A DNA stretch of 64,000 nucleotides, taken from positions 1 through 64,000 of the forward strand of contig CANQPB010000003.1 in NCBI GenBank assembly GCA_947625615.1, read 5' to 3'. Every line of letters begins with the position of its first letter. The first letter of the stretch is position 1. A program made the position numbers and the translations under genes. Shown here piece after piece: positions 43,950 through 53,379 of the stretch. The DNA is from an uncultured Clostridia bacterium. GTDB lineage: Bacteria; Bacillota; Clostridia; Oscillospirales; Ruminococcaceae. The notes beneath the pieces are model-generated. The model saw only the letters and a program-made list of their open reading frames with translations. It was not told the DNA's origin and ran no database searches.

Positions 43950-43990
43950 GCACTTCATCTTTTGGGCGGCTTTCTTATTCTTTTATGGAA
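43893..43990 (+). promoter_or_regulatory. Terminator and alternative pairing of the ABC exporter leader
   Basis: The terminator pairs GTCGTCC (43936-43942) with GGGCGGC (43964-43970), continued by GAGATGA with TCATCTT, and is followed by TTTCTTATTCTTTT. Upstream GGCGGC (43893-43898) copies the 3' arm and can pair with GTCGTC instead. A ribosome translating freely covers that copy and lets the terminator form; a ribosome stalled earlier in the leader would expose it and prevent termination. Confidence 0.7.
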
Positions 43991-44064
43991 GTGATTACCA
44001 AATCATAATTTAAATTACATTCTGTAACCCCGATTAACTAATCCGAAAGGAGATGTATCCGAAA

Positions 44065-46533
44065 ATGAAATACTTTGACGTGCTTCCCGAGCTTGTTCAA
44101 GACAGGCTCAAGGAGCGCGGGGTAAACGTCGACGAGCTTCTTTACTGCGTAAAGGCCGACCTTGACGGCGAGGGCTGCTATTACGACGTATACACCGTCT
44201 TCAACGAAAAGACGCTTTACGTCATAAGCGGATACGAGGAATATTCCGAGGTGCCGAAGTCTTTGAGAAAGACCTACCGCGTCCCAGAAATGCTTTCCTA
44301 CACCGTTAAGGATTTCCAAGAGTTTGACATCTCGAGGATCAAAAACGCCTATGTCGACCGCCACCAGAACACCGCAAGGCTCGTACTTGCCATGCTTAAC
44401 GACGGCGAAGTTGAGACCGAGGAGACCGAACCGGCCGACGCGAGCAGCGGCAGACAGCCCGAAGAATCCGCAGCAGCAAGGCAGATAGGCGGCTATTTCG
44501 GCGGGATCGGCGTTCGCATCGCCCCCGGGCATTTCCACGGCGGACACCGCCGCAGCGCCTTCGGCGACGCCTATGACAAGAACCGCCCGAATATTCCCAT
44601 AGCCAGATTTTCTCTCGGCTTTGCCGAAAAATTCGAAAAGTTCTGCGAAAGGCTGAATCTCACCCATAAGCATCAGCCCATTGACGACTCGCTGCTTGAC
44701 ATGGTCGAGCTCAACTGCCCGATATGCCACATGCCTTACCCCGATCCCAACCGCCCGGTATGCCCCAGGTGCATAGACCGCCGCTCAATTTTCGACAGGC
44801 TTGTCGGAATGTTCAAGGACTTCAAGGTAGAGGTGCTTCTTATCTGCCTCACCATTTTGATGACGAATATCTTTGCGGTAATCTCTCCCTGGTTCGGCTC
44901 GAAGATGCTCTTCGACGACGTTCTCGATCAGGAGGGCAAATACTACGGCCAGGTGCTGTTCGTCATCATGCTCATGCTGCTGACGAACCTCATAGGCAAG
45001 CTTACCGGCGTAATCTCGGGGATCATCACCGCAAAGGTGGTGCCCTTTGTAACGCATAAGCTCCGCGCGAGGATCTACGCCTCGATGTCGAATCTTTCGC
45101 TTGCATTTTTCACCAGCAAGCAGACCGGCTCGCTGATGTCGAGAGTCGACCGCGACAGCCAGAACGTATATAACTTCTTTGTAGATATAGTTCCTTACGG
45201 AATCGCGAACATCATCAAGCTTGTCGGCGTCGCCGCGGTAATGTTCTATCTCAGCCCGCCGATAGCCCTTGCGATAATCGTTATCATCGCGGTAATACTC
45301 CGCGTAGACAACTATCTTTACAAATCCCAGAGAAAGCTCTACCGCAAGCTCGACGTAGCCATGCGAAGCCTCAACTCGGTTTTGTCCGACGTCATGAACG
45401 GCCAGCGCGTTGTAAAATCCTTTGCCAAGGAGGATAAGGAAAAAAGGCGCTACCGCCAGAAAAACCGCAACGCCTACGACGTCAACACGAGGATCAACGA
45501 CAAGATAACCTCCACCCAGCCCTTCCTCTGGAGCTTCTATCAGTTCGTCTCGACCGGGCTTTTCTGCTTCGGCTGCTACCTCGTCATCATCGGCAAGATA
45601 AAATACGGCGCCCTCACCGCACTTTTGAGCTACACCAACATGATCTACGATCCTATGGACTTCTTCATGTGGATAGGCGACCGCTGGGCAAGGTGCATCG
45701 ACGCCGCCTCGAGAATGTTTGAGATCCTCGACGCAAAGCCGACCGTCGCCGAGCCGGAAAATCCCGTTCACATTGAGAACATGCGCGGCGACATCGAATT
45801 CAAGAACGTCTCCTTTGAATACGAGGCCGGCAGACCCATTCTCAAAAACGTCAGCTTTAAGGTTCAGGGCGGACACATGTTCGGCATAGTCGGCAAGACC
45901 GGCGCCGGCAAGTCGACGATAATCAATCTCATGGCCCGCCTTTACGATGTTACCGGCGGCGAGATAACGATAGACGGCGTCCCGATAAAGAGCATACCCA
46001 TAGCCGACTTGAGGCGTAATATCGGCATTGTCTCGCAGGAGACCTACCTGTTCATGGGCACCATTGCCGACAACATTCGCTACGCCAATCCCGACGCCAC
46101 GATAGATCAGGTTATCGAGGCCGCGAAATCGGCCAACGCCCACGAGTTTATCACAAAGCTCCCCGACGGCTATAACACCCAGATAGGCAGGGGAGGAGTT
46201 TCCCTCTCGGGCGGCGAGCGCCAGAGAATTTCCATCGCCCGCGCGATAATTCAGGATCCGAACATTCTCATTCTCGACGAAGCCACCGCTTCAATGGATA
46301 CGAGAACGGAGCGCAAGATCCAGGTCGCCATAGACGGCCTTAAGGAGGGCAGGACGATAATCGCCATAGCCCACAGGCTCTCAACGCTTCGCGACGCCGA
46401 CATGCTCTGCGTCATCGAAAACGGCGAGCTCAAGGAGATGGGCACCCACGACGAGCTTATGGCCGCCGAGGGCAAGTATTACGATCTCTACACCCTTCAG
46501 GCAGACGCCCTGAAATTCATCGAAGAGGGCTGA
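44065..46533 (+). CDS. ABC exporter subunit with N-terminal extension and zinc ribbon
   Basis: The 822-residue half-transporter has an unusual N-terminal region of about 245 residues. It starts with a possible small globular domain (residues 1-110), has an acidic, low-complexity linker, and ends in a zinc-ribbon-like CPICHMPYP...CPRC. Six membrane helices (about 260-550) and a nucleotide-binding domain follow: Walker A GKTGAGKST, signature LSGGERQR, Walker B ILILDEAT and H-loop AIAHRLS. The start at 44065 is favoured because AAAGGAG overlaps the alternative ATG at 44053. Probably pairs with the subunit at 47160. The substrate is unknown; the leader suggests response to translation inhibitors. 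Confidence 0.88.
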   Translation: MKYFDVLPELVQDRLKERGVNVDELLYCVKADLDGEGCYYDVYTVFNEKTLYVISGYEEYSEVPKSLRKTYRVPEMLSYTVKDFQEFDISRIKNAYVDRHQNTARLVLAMLNDGEVETEETEPADASSGRQPEESAAARQIGGYFGGIGVRIAPGHFHGGHRRSAFGDAYDKNRPNIPIARFSLGFAEKFEKFCERLNLTHKHQPIDDSLLDMVELNCPICHMPYPDPNRPVCPRCIDRRSIFDRLVGMFKDFKVEVLLICLTILMTNIFAVISPWFGSKMLFDDVLDQEGKYYGQVLFVIMLMLLTNLIGKLTGVISGIITAKVVPFVTHKLRARIYASMSNLSLAFFTSKQTGSLMSRVDRDSQNVYNFFVDIVPYGIANIIKLVGVAAVMFYLSPPIALAIIVIIAVILRVDNYLYKSQRKLYRKLDVAMRSLNSVLSDVMNGQRVVKSFAKEDKEKRRYRQKNRNAYDVNTRINDKITSTQPFLWSFYQFVSTGLFCFGCYLVIIGKIKYGALTALLSYTNMIYDPMDFFMWIGDRWARCIDAASRMFEILDAKPTVAEPENPVHIENMRGDIEFKNVSFEYEAGRPILKNVSFKVQGGHMFGIVGKTGAGKSTIINLMARLYDVTGGEITIDGVPIKSIPIADLRRNIGIVSQETYLFMGTIADNIRYANPDATIDQVIEAAKSANAHEFITKLPDGYNTQIGRGGVSLSGGERQRISIARAIIQDPNILILDEATASMDTRTERKIQVAIDGLKEGRTIIAIAHRLSTLRDADMLCVIENGELKEMGTHDELMAAEGKYYDLYTLQADALKFIEEG

Positions 46534-46566
46534 CAGAAAATCCAACTACAGAAAAGAGGCAAGATT

Positions 46567-47118
46567 ATGGATAACACAGCTGAGAAAAAAGAGATAATGG
46601 ACGAGAGATTCGAGATCGACCGGCTTGAAATACTCGACTGCTCGAAGCTTAAGTTTTACAAGGACGAGGGCAATTTCATCTCGCTTGAATACAACGGCGA
46701 GACCTACTTCAACGTCCGCCTCACCAGGCTGATACCCTTTTACTCCAAGACCACCTATATCAGCGTTGCCTACGACAACAAGGACAACGAATTCAAGGAG
46801 ATAGGCGTCATAAAGGATATGAACGAGCTTTCCGAGGATCAGTATAAGATGATAGACGAATACCTTGAGTATAAATACTACATGCCCGAGATAACGAAGG
46901 TCTATTCCATAAAGGACAATAACCGCGGATTCATCTTTGTCGATATCCAGACGACCTCGGGCAGAAAGACGATATGCATACGCGACTGGTATTCAAATTT
47001 CAGAATGCTTTCCGAAAAGCTGCTTTACGCGGTAGACGTTGACGGAAACAAATATTTCTGCCCCGACATTGACAAGCTCGACAAAAAGAGCCTATCCATT
47101 CTTGAAATATTCGTATAA
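46567..47118 (+). CDS. DUF1854-family protein between ABC exporter subunits
   Basis: The 183-residue soluble protein is acidic and beta-rich, with the block GETYFNVRLTRLIPFYSKTTYISVAYDN, KEIGVIKDMNELSEDQ and the end GRKTICIRDWYSNFRM. This fits the DUF1854 family, which I recall as commonly encoded next to ABC transporters. It has no membrane segment or catalytic motif that I can see. Its position between the two transporter halves suggests an accessory or regulatory role in that complex. Confidence 0.75.
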   Translation: MDNTAEKKEIMDERFEIDRLEILDCSKLKFYKDEGNFISLEYNGETYFNVRLTRLIPFYSKTTYISVAYDNKDNEFKEIGVIKDMNELSEDQYKMIDEYLEYKYYMPEITKVYSIKDNNRGFIFVDIQTTSGRKTICIRDWYSNFRMLSEKLLYAVDVDGNKYFCPDIDKLDKKSLSILEIFV

Positions 47119-47159
47119 CGGCCAAAAACCAACCTTTTAAAGAAAGGAAGTGTGATCGC

Positions 47160-49370
47160 TTGAATCTGCTTCTATCAGCGCCTAAAGGGCATGAGCTTTC
47201 GGAGTATGTCTATTCGCTGCCCTTTAATCTTTACGGCAAGGCCAAAAAGGTGGACGGCACCCTTTCGGTTACCAAAAACGAGATAATCGTTTACATAGAC
47301 GGAGAAGAAATCGACCGCTTCGGTTTTTCCGACTATGAGGAATATGCCTGCGAACAGCTTGTAGGCTGCTCGATGATGGTAGGCCGGGTTGACGACCGCA
47401 GCCAAAAGTGCATCTGCGCCTTTACCCAGGACAGCTTCATCGCGTTTGCCGAACTCTGCAAGATAATCAACCACTTCTTGACCACCGGCCATCTTGTCGA
47501 GGAATCCACCATCGACGAGCCGAAATGCCCTAAGTGCGGGCTCCCCCTTGACGGCTACACCGAATGCCCCTATTGCGCCTCGAAGGTAAAGACCTTTTCA
47601 AAGCTCTTCGGAAGATTAAAGCCCTATAAGGGCGTCTTCGCGATAGCGATTCTCTGCACTGTATTGGGCGAGCTTTTAAATGTTCTGTCGCCGCAGATAA
47701 ACCGCATTCTCATCGACGACTACGTCATTCCCCAGAACATGTCTCACTGGCTCGGCTTCGGGCTTTTGTGCGCGGCTATGTTCGGCGTGATAATCATAAA
47801 CACCGCCATAAACTGGGTCAACATGAAGTGCAGCTACTACGTCTCGCTGAATCTCGGCCAGGATTTAAGGCAGGACGTTTTCAACAAGACGCTTGAGCTT
47901 TCCATGTCGTCGATCTCAAAAAAGACAGCCGGCGACCTTATAAACCGCGTTTCAAACGACGCCAACAAGCTGCAAAGCTTTCTGACGGATAACGGCAAGA
48001 ACGCCATTGTCAGAATCTTCTCGCTGATAATCGTCGCGGTAATGCTTTTCACGATGAACTGGAAGCTTGCGCTTTTGGCTATCGTCCCGATACCCCTTGT
48101 CGTGCTTGTAATCAAGCGCGCCTACAACGTCATTCACATGTACTACGGCCGCTCCTGGCGCTTCTCAAACGCCCATTCAAAGCTTCTGCACGACGCCCTC
48201 GACGGCATCAGGGTGGTAAAGACCTGCGGCACCGAGGAGGCGGAGATCGAAAAATACCGCCGTGCTTCCGAAAACTGGGCGAAGGCCGCCTCAAAGGCGG
48301 AGATCGTCTGGAACCTCATCTGGCCTTTCAGCGACTTCTTCATGACGATAGGCAACTACTTCGTCCTTTATTTCGGCTCGCTGATGATCCTTGAGCGCAT
48401 ACCCTCCTTCGGAGGCATGACCCTCGGCGAGCTCACGCTGTTCACCACCTACATCGGCATGCTCTACAACCCGCTGCGCTGGCTCATGCAGCTCCCGAGG
48501 CAGCTTGCCGACGTCTCGGTCAGCGCCTCCAAGGTCTTTGAGATCCTTGAGGAGAACACCGACGTCCGCGACGACGCCCAGAGCGTCGATCTCGACATAA
48601 AGGGCAACATAAAATTCAACGACGTATTCTTCGGCTACAAGGTCTACAATCCCGTCTTAAAGGATATCTCCTGCGATTTCGAGCAGGGCAAGATGTACGG
48701 CATCGTCGGACATTCCGGCGTCGGAAAATCCACGATGATAAACCTTATCCTCAGGCTCTACGACGTCACCCAGGGCTCCGTCACTATAGACGGCGTAGAC
48801 ATAAGAAAGATCTCCCAGAAGAGCCTTCGCTCGCAGGTGGGCGTCGTTTTGCAGGAGACCTACCTCTTTGAGGGCACGGTTTTGGAAAACATCACCTATG
48901 CCAAGCCTGACGCCACCTTTGAAGAGGTTATCCAGGCCGCGAAGATCGCCCACTGCCACGAATTCATCACCAAGCTCCCCGACGGCTACAACACCCGCGT
49001 CGGCAACAAGGGCTACACCCTTTCGGGCGGCGAACGCCAGCGCGTTGCCATAGCAAGAGCAATTCTGCACAACCCGAAGATAATTATCCTCGACGAGGCC
49101 ACCGCCTCTTTGGACACCGAGACGGAGCGCCAGATCCAGGAGGGCCTCAACGAGCTTTGCAAGGGCCGCACCACTATAGCGATAGCCCACCGGCTTTCAA
49201 CGCTTTCCCACGCCGACAGGCTTATCGTACTCGACAAGGGACGTCTTGCCGAGACCGGCACCCACGAGGAGCTCATGAAGAAAAAGGGCGTATACTACGA
49301 GCTCGTCATGGCGCAGCGCAAAACCACCAAGATGCGCGAAGTCACCGGCAACCCCAACTACGTCCATTAA
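47160..49370 (+). CDS. ABC exporter subunit with N-terminal extension and zinc ribbon (partner)
   Basis: The 736-residue half-transporter has an N-terminal domain of about 120 residues, then the zinc-ribbon-like CPKCGLPLDGYTECPYC, six membrane helices (about 155-440) and an ATPase domain with Walker A GHSGVGKST, signature LSGGERQR and Walker B IIILDEAT. The start codon is TTG at 47160, set by AAGGAAG 9 bases upstream; no ATG is available in front of the conserved region. With the subunit at 44065 it would form a heterodimer. Both subunits share the zinc ribbon just before the first membrane helix, which is unusual for drug exporters. Confidence 0.88.
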   Translation: MNLLLSAPKGHELSEYVYSLPFNLYGKAKKVDGTLSVTKNEIIVYIDGEEIDRFGFSDYEEYACEQLVGCSMMVGRVDDRSQKCICAFTQDSFIAFAELCKIINHFLTTGHLVEESTIDEPKCPKCGLPLDGYTECPYCASKVKTFSKLFGRLKPYKGVFAIAILCTVLGELLNVLSPQINRILIDDYVIPQNMSHWLGFGLLCAAMFGVIIINTAINWVNMKCSYYVSLNLGQDLRQDVFNKTLELSMSSISKKTAGDLINRVSNDANKLQSFLTDNGKNAIVRIFSLIIVAVMLFTMNWKLALLAIVPIPLVVLVIKRAYNVIHMYYGRSWRFSNAHSKLLHDALDGIRVVKTCGTEEAEIEKYRRASENWAKAASKAEIVWNLIWPFSDFFMTIGNYFVLYFGSLMILERIPSFGGMTLGELTLFTTYIGMLYNPLRWLMQLPRQLADVSVSASKVFEILEENTDVRDDAQSVDLDIKGNIKFNDVFFGYKVYNPVLKDISCDFEQGKMYGIVGHSGVGKSTMINLILRLYDVTQGSVTIDGVDIRKISQKSLRSQVGVVLQETYLFEGTVLENITYAKPDATFEEVIQAAKIAHCHEFITKLPDGYNTRVGNKGYTLSGGERQRVAIARAILHNPKIIILDEATASLDTETERQIQEGLNELCKGRTTIAIAHRLSTLSHADRLIVLDKGRLAETGTHEELMKKKGVYYELVMAQRKTTKMREVTGNPNYVH

Positions 49371-49388
49371 ATTTCACGCCCACATTTC

Positions 49389-49425
49389 AAGCCCGCTGCG
49401 TGATAACGGCGGGCTTCTATTTTTG
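49389..49425 (+). terminator. Terminator of the ABC exporter operon
   Basis: AAGCCCGC pairs with GCGGGCTT and is followed by CTATTTTTG, 20 bases after the stop codon. Confidence 0.88.
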
Positions 49426-49471
49426 CTCATCTTAAGCATACTATATTTAAAAATGCAGGAGATGAGTTTAT

Positions 49472-50611
49472 ATGTCGGCAGCTTCAAAATTTCTTTCGGT
49501 TTTAATTTCGGCGATCCTTTTTGCCGCCTGTCTGTCAGTCCCGGTCAAATGCGAATCTTCGGGACCCGTGTATTCCTATGTTCTTATGGAGGGCTCGACC
49601 TCGACGCTTTTGTATTCCGAAAACGGCAGCGCAGTCCTGCCTGCCCACCACGCGGCAAAGCTTATGACGCTTTTACTCGTCTGCGAGGCGATGGACGGCG
49701 GGCTTCTGACCCTTGACACCGTTTTAAAGACCTCAGCGCACGCAAATTCAATGCAGGGCGCGCAGATATGGCTCTCGGTGGGGGAGACCGTTCCCGTTTC
49801 CGAGCTTATTTCTGCTATAACCGTCGGCAACGCCAACGACGCCTGCGTGCTGCTCGCCGAGGGGGTGGCCGGCAGCGAGGAAAAATTTGTCGAAAAGATG
49901 AACGCCCGCGCCCGCGATCTCGGCATGATGAACACCTTTTACGCCGACTGCACGGGGATATCCCCCGAGACCGTAACGACGGCCTGCGACTGCGCCGTTC
50001 TGGCCTCAAAGCTGACGGGATATATCTGGCTTCGGGAATATCTCACCACCTGGACTACGTCTGTCAGGGGAGGGAAGACCCAGCTCGCCTCGACAAACCG
50101 CCTGATTTTAAGCTACGACGGAATAATCGGCACAAAGGCCTATTATTCCGAAGCCCTCGGCAACTGCGTTATAGCCTCGGCCGAGCGCGACGGGCTTATT
50201 ATGGTAGTCGTCATCTTCGGCGAAAAGGACGAATTTCAGCGATTTACCACCGCAAAAGAAAAGCTGAACGCCGGCTTCGGGGCATATATGATGTATAAGC
50301 CCCGCACAAGCGACATTTATACCGAGCCTGTGAGGGTGAAAAAAGGGGAGATGTCCGAGGTTGAGACCTCCCTGAATGCTCTCAAAAGCTTTGTCATAAG
50401 AAAATCTCAGGCAGATTCTGTAAAGACCGCCGTTGAATACTACTCCGACATCAAGGCGCCGATTGAGCCGGGCGACGAGGTGGGCAGGGTGATCTATACG
50501 GTGGACGGCGAGGAGATTTATTCCTGCCCGATAGCCGCCTCAAAGAGGGTTCGCAGGATAAATATTTTTATCGCGGTAAAGCGAACCCTGAAAAGTCTTG
50601 TCCTTATGTAA
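49472..50611 (+). CDS. D-alanyl-D-alanine carboxypeptidase (S11) homologue lacking catalytic motifs
   Basis: Residues 1-27 are a signal peptide (FLSVLISAILFAACLSVPVKC). The rest aligns with DacF/PBP5: YVLMEGSTSTLLYSENG, LPAHHAAKLMT, NANDACVLLAEGVAGSEEKFVEKMNARA and a C-terminal beta domain. The S11 motifs are all changed: SxxK reads H60-A-A-K63, SxN reads N120-A-N122 and KTG reads T221-K222-A223. It therefore cannot use the normal serine mechanism and is probably a non-catalytic peptidoglycan-binding or regulatory protein. The frame is intact, so this is not a decayed gene. An AGGAG site precedes the start. Confidence 0.8.
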   Translation: MSAASKFLSVLISAILFAACLSVPVKCESSGPVYSYVLMEGSTSTLLYSENGSAVLPAHHAAKLMTLLLVCEAMDGGLLTLDTVLKTSAHANSMQGAQIWLSVGETVPVSELISAITVGNANDACVLLAEGVAGSEEKFVEKMNARARDLGMMNTFYADCTGISPETVTTACDCAVLASKLTGYIWLREYLTTWTTSVRGGKTQLASTNRLILSYDGIIGTKAYYSEALGNCVIASAERDGLIMVVVIFGEKDEFQRFTTAKEKLNAGFGAYMMYKPRTSDIYTEPVRVKKGEMSEVETSLNALKSFVIRKSQADSVKTAVEYYSDIKAPIEPGDEVGRVIYTVDGEEIYSCPIAASKRVRRINIFIAVKRTLKSLVLM

Positions 50612-50651
50612 AAAATATTTTTCGGTTTCACCATTTTTTCATAAAAATTCC

Positions 50652-50680
50652 TTGCAATCCCGGACAGGACGTGATAAAAT
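50652..50680 (+). promoter_or_regulatory. Sigma-A promoter of pgi
   Basis: TTGCAA (50652-50657) and TAAAAT (50675-50680) are 17 bases apart, 30 bases before the ATG. Confidence 0.7.
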
Positions 50681-50710
50681 AGAGAAAAGAATCTGAAAAG
50701 AGGGATTGTC

Positions 50711-52045
50711 ATGTCAATAAAACTTATTACGAAATATGCCGACAGGTTTGTGGCTCCCCACGAGCTTGAGGCATGCCGGGATCAGCTGACCGCCGCCTAT
50801 AACACCCTTAAAGGCCGCTCGGGCCCCGGAAACGATTTTCTTGGCTGGGTCGATCTTCCCGTCGATTACGACAAAGAGGAATTCGCCCGCATTAAGGCCG
50901 CCGCGGGGCGTATCCGCGAAATGTGCGATGTTTTCATCGTCATCGGCATAGGCGGCTCCTATCTCGGCGCTCGCGCCGCGATCGAGCTTCTGAAGAGCCA
51001 GAACTACAACGTCCTCAAAAAGGACACCCCCGACATCTACTTCGTCGGAAATTCCATCAGCCCCACCTATCTTTCCGAGATCCTCTCGGTCTGCGAGGGC
51101 AAGGACATCTGCGTGAACGTCATCTCTAAATCCGGCACCACCACCGAGCCGGCCCTTGCGTTCCGCATCTTTAAAAAGCTTGTCGAGGACAAGTATGGAA
51201 AGGAAGGCGCCAAAAAGCGCATCTTCGCGACCACCGACAAGGCGAGGGGCACCCTTAAGGAGCTCTCCGACGCCGAGGGGTATGAGACCTTCGTCGTCCC
51301 GGACGATGTCGGCGGGCGCTACAGCGTGCTGACCGCCGTGGGACTTCTTCCGATAGCCGCTGCCGGCTGCGACATCGACGCCATCATGGCTGGCGCTCAG
51401 GCCGCGCGCGAGGCTTACACGAACGACGATCTCAACGACTGCGAGAAGTATGCCGCCATGCGCAACATTCTCTACAGAAAGGGCAAATCGGTTGAAATGC
51501 TCGTATCCTACGAGCCCTGCTTCAACATGATGGCCGAATGGTTCAAGCAGCTCTTCGGCGAATCCGAGGGCAAGGATCAGAAGGGCATCTATCCCTCAAG
51601 CGCCACCTTCTCGACCGATCTTCATTCCCTCGGCCAGTTCGTACAGGACGGCTCAAGGATAATGTTCGAAACCGTCGTCGACGTAAAGAATCCCAAGAAG
51701 GATATCTTCTTGGAATCCGATCCCGAAAATCTTGACGGCCTCAATTTCCTCACCAACCAGAACATGTCGGTCGTAAACCGCAAGGCCATGGAGGGCACCG
51801 TGCTCGCCCACACCGAGGGCGGCGTGCCGAATCTCATCATCGAGGTCGAAAAGTTAGACGAATTCAATTTCGGCGAGATGGTATATTTCTTCGAAAAGGC
51901 ATGCGCGCTCTCCGGCTACATGCTCGGGGTAAACCCCTTCAATCAGCCCGGCGTAGAAAGCTACAAGAAGAATATGTTCGCGCTTTTGGGCAAGCCCGGA
52001 TATGAAGACCGCAAGGCCGAGCTCGAGGCAAAGCTCTCTGAGTAA
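50711..52045 (+). CDS. pgi: Glucose-6-phosphate isomerase
   Basis: The enzyme interconverts glucose-6-phosphate and fructose-6-phosphate. Markers are [56 protein letters not shown] and the C-terminal [19 protein letters not shown]. The 444 residues fit the shorter Firmicutes form. It appears to be transcribed alone. Confidence 0.97.
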   Translation: MSIKLITKYADRFVAPHELEACRDQLTAAYNTLKGRSGPGNDFLGWVDLPVDYDKEEFARIKAAAGRIREMCDVFIVIGIGGSYLGARAAIELLKSQNYNVLKKDTPDIYFVGNSISPTYLSEILSVCEGKDICVNVISKSGTTTEPALAFRIFKKLVEDKYGKEGAKKRIFATTDKARGTLKELSDAEGYETFVVPDDVGGRYSVLTAVGLLPIAAAGCDIDAIMAGAQAAREAYTNDDLNDCEKYAAMRNILYRKGKSVEMLVSYEPCFNMMAEWFKQLFGESEGKDQKGIYPSSATFSTDLHSLGQFVQDGSRIMFETVVDVKNPKKDIFLESDPENLDGLNFLTNQNMSVVNRKAMEGTVLAHTEGGVPNLIIEVEKLDEFNFGEMVYFFEKACALSGYMLGVNPFNQPGVESYKKNMFALLGKPGYEDRKAELEAKLSE

Positions 52046-52062
52046 TCCCCAACGTCAGAATG

Positions 52063-52121
52063 CCTTCCCCGGGGTTTCGGCTTCGGGGAGGGGTATCTAA
52101 TAAAAAAGCAGCCCGAAAGGG
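52063..52121 (+). terminator. Hairpins after pgi
   Basis: CCTTCCCCG pairs with CGGGGAGG (52063-52092) and a small GCCC-GAAA-GGGC follows (52110-52121). Neither has a clear U tract, so termination is likely but not assured. Confidence 0.4.
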
Positions 52122-52139
52122 CGGAAACGGAGTAACACC

Positions 52140-52544
52140 ATGATTAAGTTGATCACAGGCAAAAGAGGATCAGGCAAGACAAAGATTTTAGTCGATCTAA
52201 TCAAGGACGCGGCCGCAAACACCCGCGGCAACGTCGTCTGCATTGAGAAAGCGATGCAGCTCACCTATGATATACCCTACAGCGTCCGCCTTGTCGATGT
52301 AGACAGCTATTCGATTGACAGCTATGACAAGCTTTACGGCTTTATCAGCGGCATGATCGCCGGCAACTATGACATTTCCGAAATATTCGTGGACGGCATT
52401 CTTAAAATCGGCGGACGCGACTATGAGGCTCTCGGAAAGTTCTTCGACATGATCGAAAAGATCACCTCCGAGATAGAAATTGTCTTCACCGTCTCGGAAG
52501 ACACGCAAAATCTCCCCGAGTGCGTCTTAAAATACCTGAAATAA
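52140..52544 (+). CDS. Small P-loop NTPase-like protein of unknown function
   Basis: The 134-residue protein begins MIKLITGKRGSGKTKILVDLI, a clear Walker A motif. A hydrophobic strand ending in an acidic residue (ISEIFVDGIL) may be Walker B, and IEIVFTVSED could be the next strand. It is too small for a full AAA+ or ABC domain. I do not recognise a named family. It lies just upstream of yceD-rpmF. Confidence 0.7.
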   Translation: MIKLITGKRGSGKTKILVDLIKDAAANTRGNVVCIEKAMQLTYDIPYSVRLVDVDSYSIDSYDKLYGFISGMIAGNYDISEIFVDGILKIGGRDYEALGKFFDMIEKITSEIEIVFTVSEDTQNLPECVLKYLK

Positions 52545-52566
52545 GCAAGATTTCTTGAAATAAGTG

Positions 52567-52595
52567 TTGACAACCTGTAAAAATGCGGTTATAAT
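52567..52595 (+). promoter_or_regulatory. Sigma-A promoter of yceD-rpmF
   Basis: TTGACA and TATAAT, both consensus, are separated by 17 bases. The start codon of yceD lies about 27 bases after the -10 box. Confidence 0.9.
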
Positions 52596-52621
52596 ATAGG
52601 TTGATATTCTGAGGTGTTGAC

Positions 52622-53089
52622 GTGATTTTCCAGTTAAAAAGGCTCTTTGACAGAGTCGGAGACCGTAAGGATTTCGACATCTCCGTCCCTTTAGAGGAAT
52701 TAGGGAACGCAGATGCCGACGGATACTCGCCGTCGTTTAACGCACCTGTATCGCTCAAGGGACAGATAGTCAACCGCGCCGGAATGGTTTCACTCAACTA
52801 TACGGCCGATTTCGCTGTCCGTCTCACCTGCGACAGATGTCTTGACGAATTCGTTCGTGAATTCAGCTGCGCCTTTGAACACATTCTTGTCTGCGACGAA
52901 AGCGATGTTCTCACCGGGGACGAGGTCGTGTGTTTGGGCGGCGAGCTTGACATGAGCGCGTTGTCTGTTTCGGATATGCTTGCAGAGCTGCCAACAAGAA
53001 ATCTCTGCCGTGACGACTGCAAAGGCCTTTGCCCCGAATGCGGCAAAAACCTCAATCACGGAGAATGCGGCTGTAAGGCAGCGTATTGA
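52622..53089 (+). CDS. yceD: YceD/DUF177-family protein
   Basis: The 155-residue protein belongs to the YceD family, which is encoded before rpmF in many bacteria and has been linked to 23S rRNA accumulation. Conserved features are LTCDRCLDEF in the middle and the C-terminal cysteine pattern LCRDDCKGLCPECGKNLNHGECGC. The start codon is GTG at 52622 with GAGGTG upstream. Confidence 0.88.
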   Translation: MIFQLKRLFDRVGDRKDFDISVPLEELGNADADGYSPSFNAPVSLKGQIVNRAGMVSLNYTADFAVRLTCDRCLDEFVREFSCAFEHILVCDESDVLTGDEVVCLGGELDMSALSVSDMLAELPTRNLCRDDCKGLCPECGKNLNHGECGCKAAY

Positions 53090-53126
53090 AAGAAAATTAA
53101 CAGTATAAGTTAAGGAGGTGCTGAAA

Positions 53127-53309
53127 ATGGCAGTACCGAAGAGAAAAGTCTCCAAAGCAAGAAGAGATAAAAGGCGTTCCGCCGTCTGGAAACTGGACGC
53201 TCCGGCGCTTTCGAGATGCTCGAATTGCGGCGCGTTGACTTCCCCCCACAAAGTATGCTCTAATTGCGGCTACTATAAGGGAGTAGAGGTAATCAAGAAA
53301 GAAGCCTGA
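53127..53309 (+). CDS. rpmF: Ribosomal protein bL32
   Basis: The 60-residue protein begins MAVPKRKVSKARRDKRRS and contains the two zinc-binding pairs CSNCG, so it is the zinc-dependent form. The start at 53127 follows AAGGAGGT; a Met three codons upstream is rejected. It is co-transcribed with yceD and closed by a strong terminator. Confidence 0.97.
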   Translation: MAVPKRKVSKARRDKRRSAVWKLDAPALSRCSNCGALTSPHKVCSNCGYYKGVEVIKKEA

Positions 53310-53323
53310 TCATCTTCAAAATT

Positions 53324-53356
53324 CAGAGAAGAGGCGCGCCTCTTCTCTGTTTTTTG
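53324..53356 (+). terminator. Terminator of yceD-rpmF
   Basis: CAGAGAAGAGGCG and CGCCTCTTCTCTG form a perfect palindrome followed by TTTTTTG. Confidence 0.92.
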
Positions 53357-53379
53357 TAAACATTAAGGAGGGTAGCTAA

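Noticed and set aside
44785..46143. 452-codon minus-strand frame opposite the ABC exporter gene
   Set aside because: It is antisense to a clearly conserved transporter gene; long antisense frames are expected in GC-rich genes with this codon bias. No ribosome binding site or recognisable domain.
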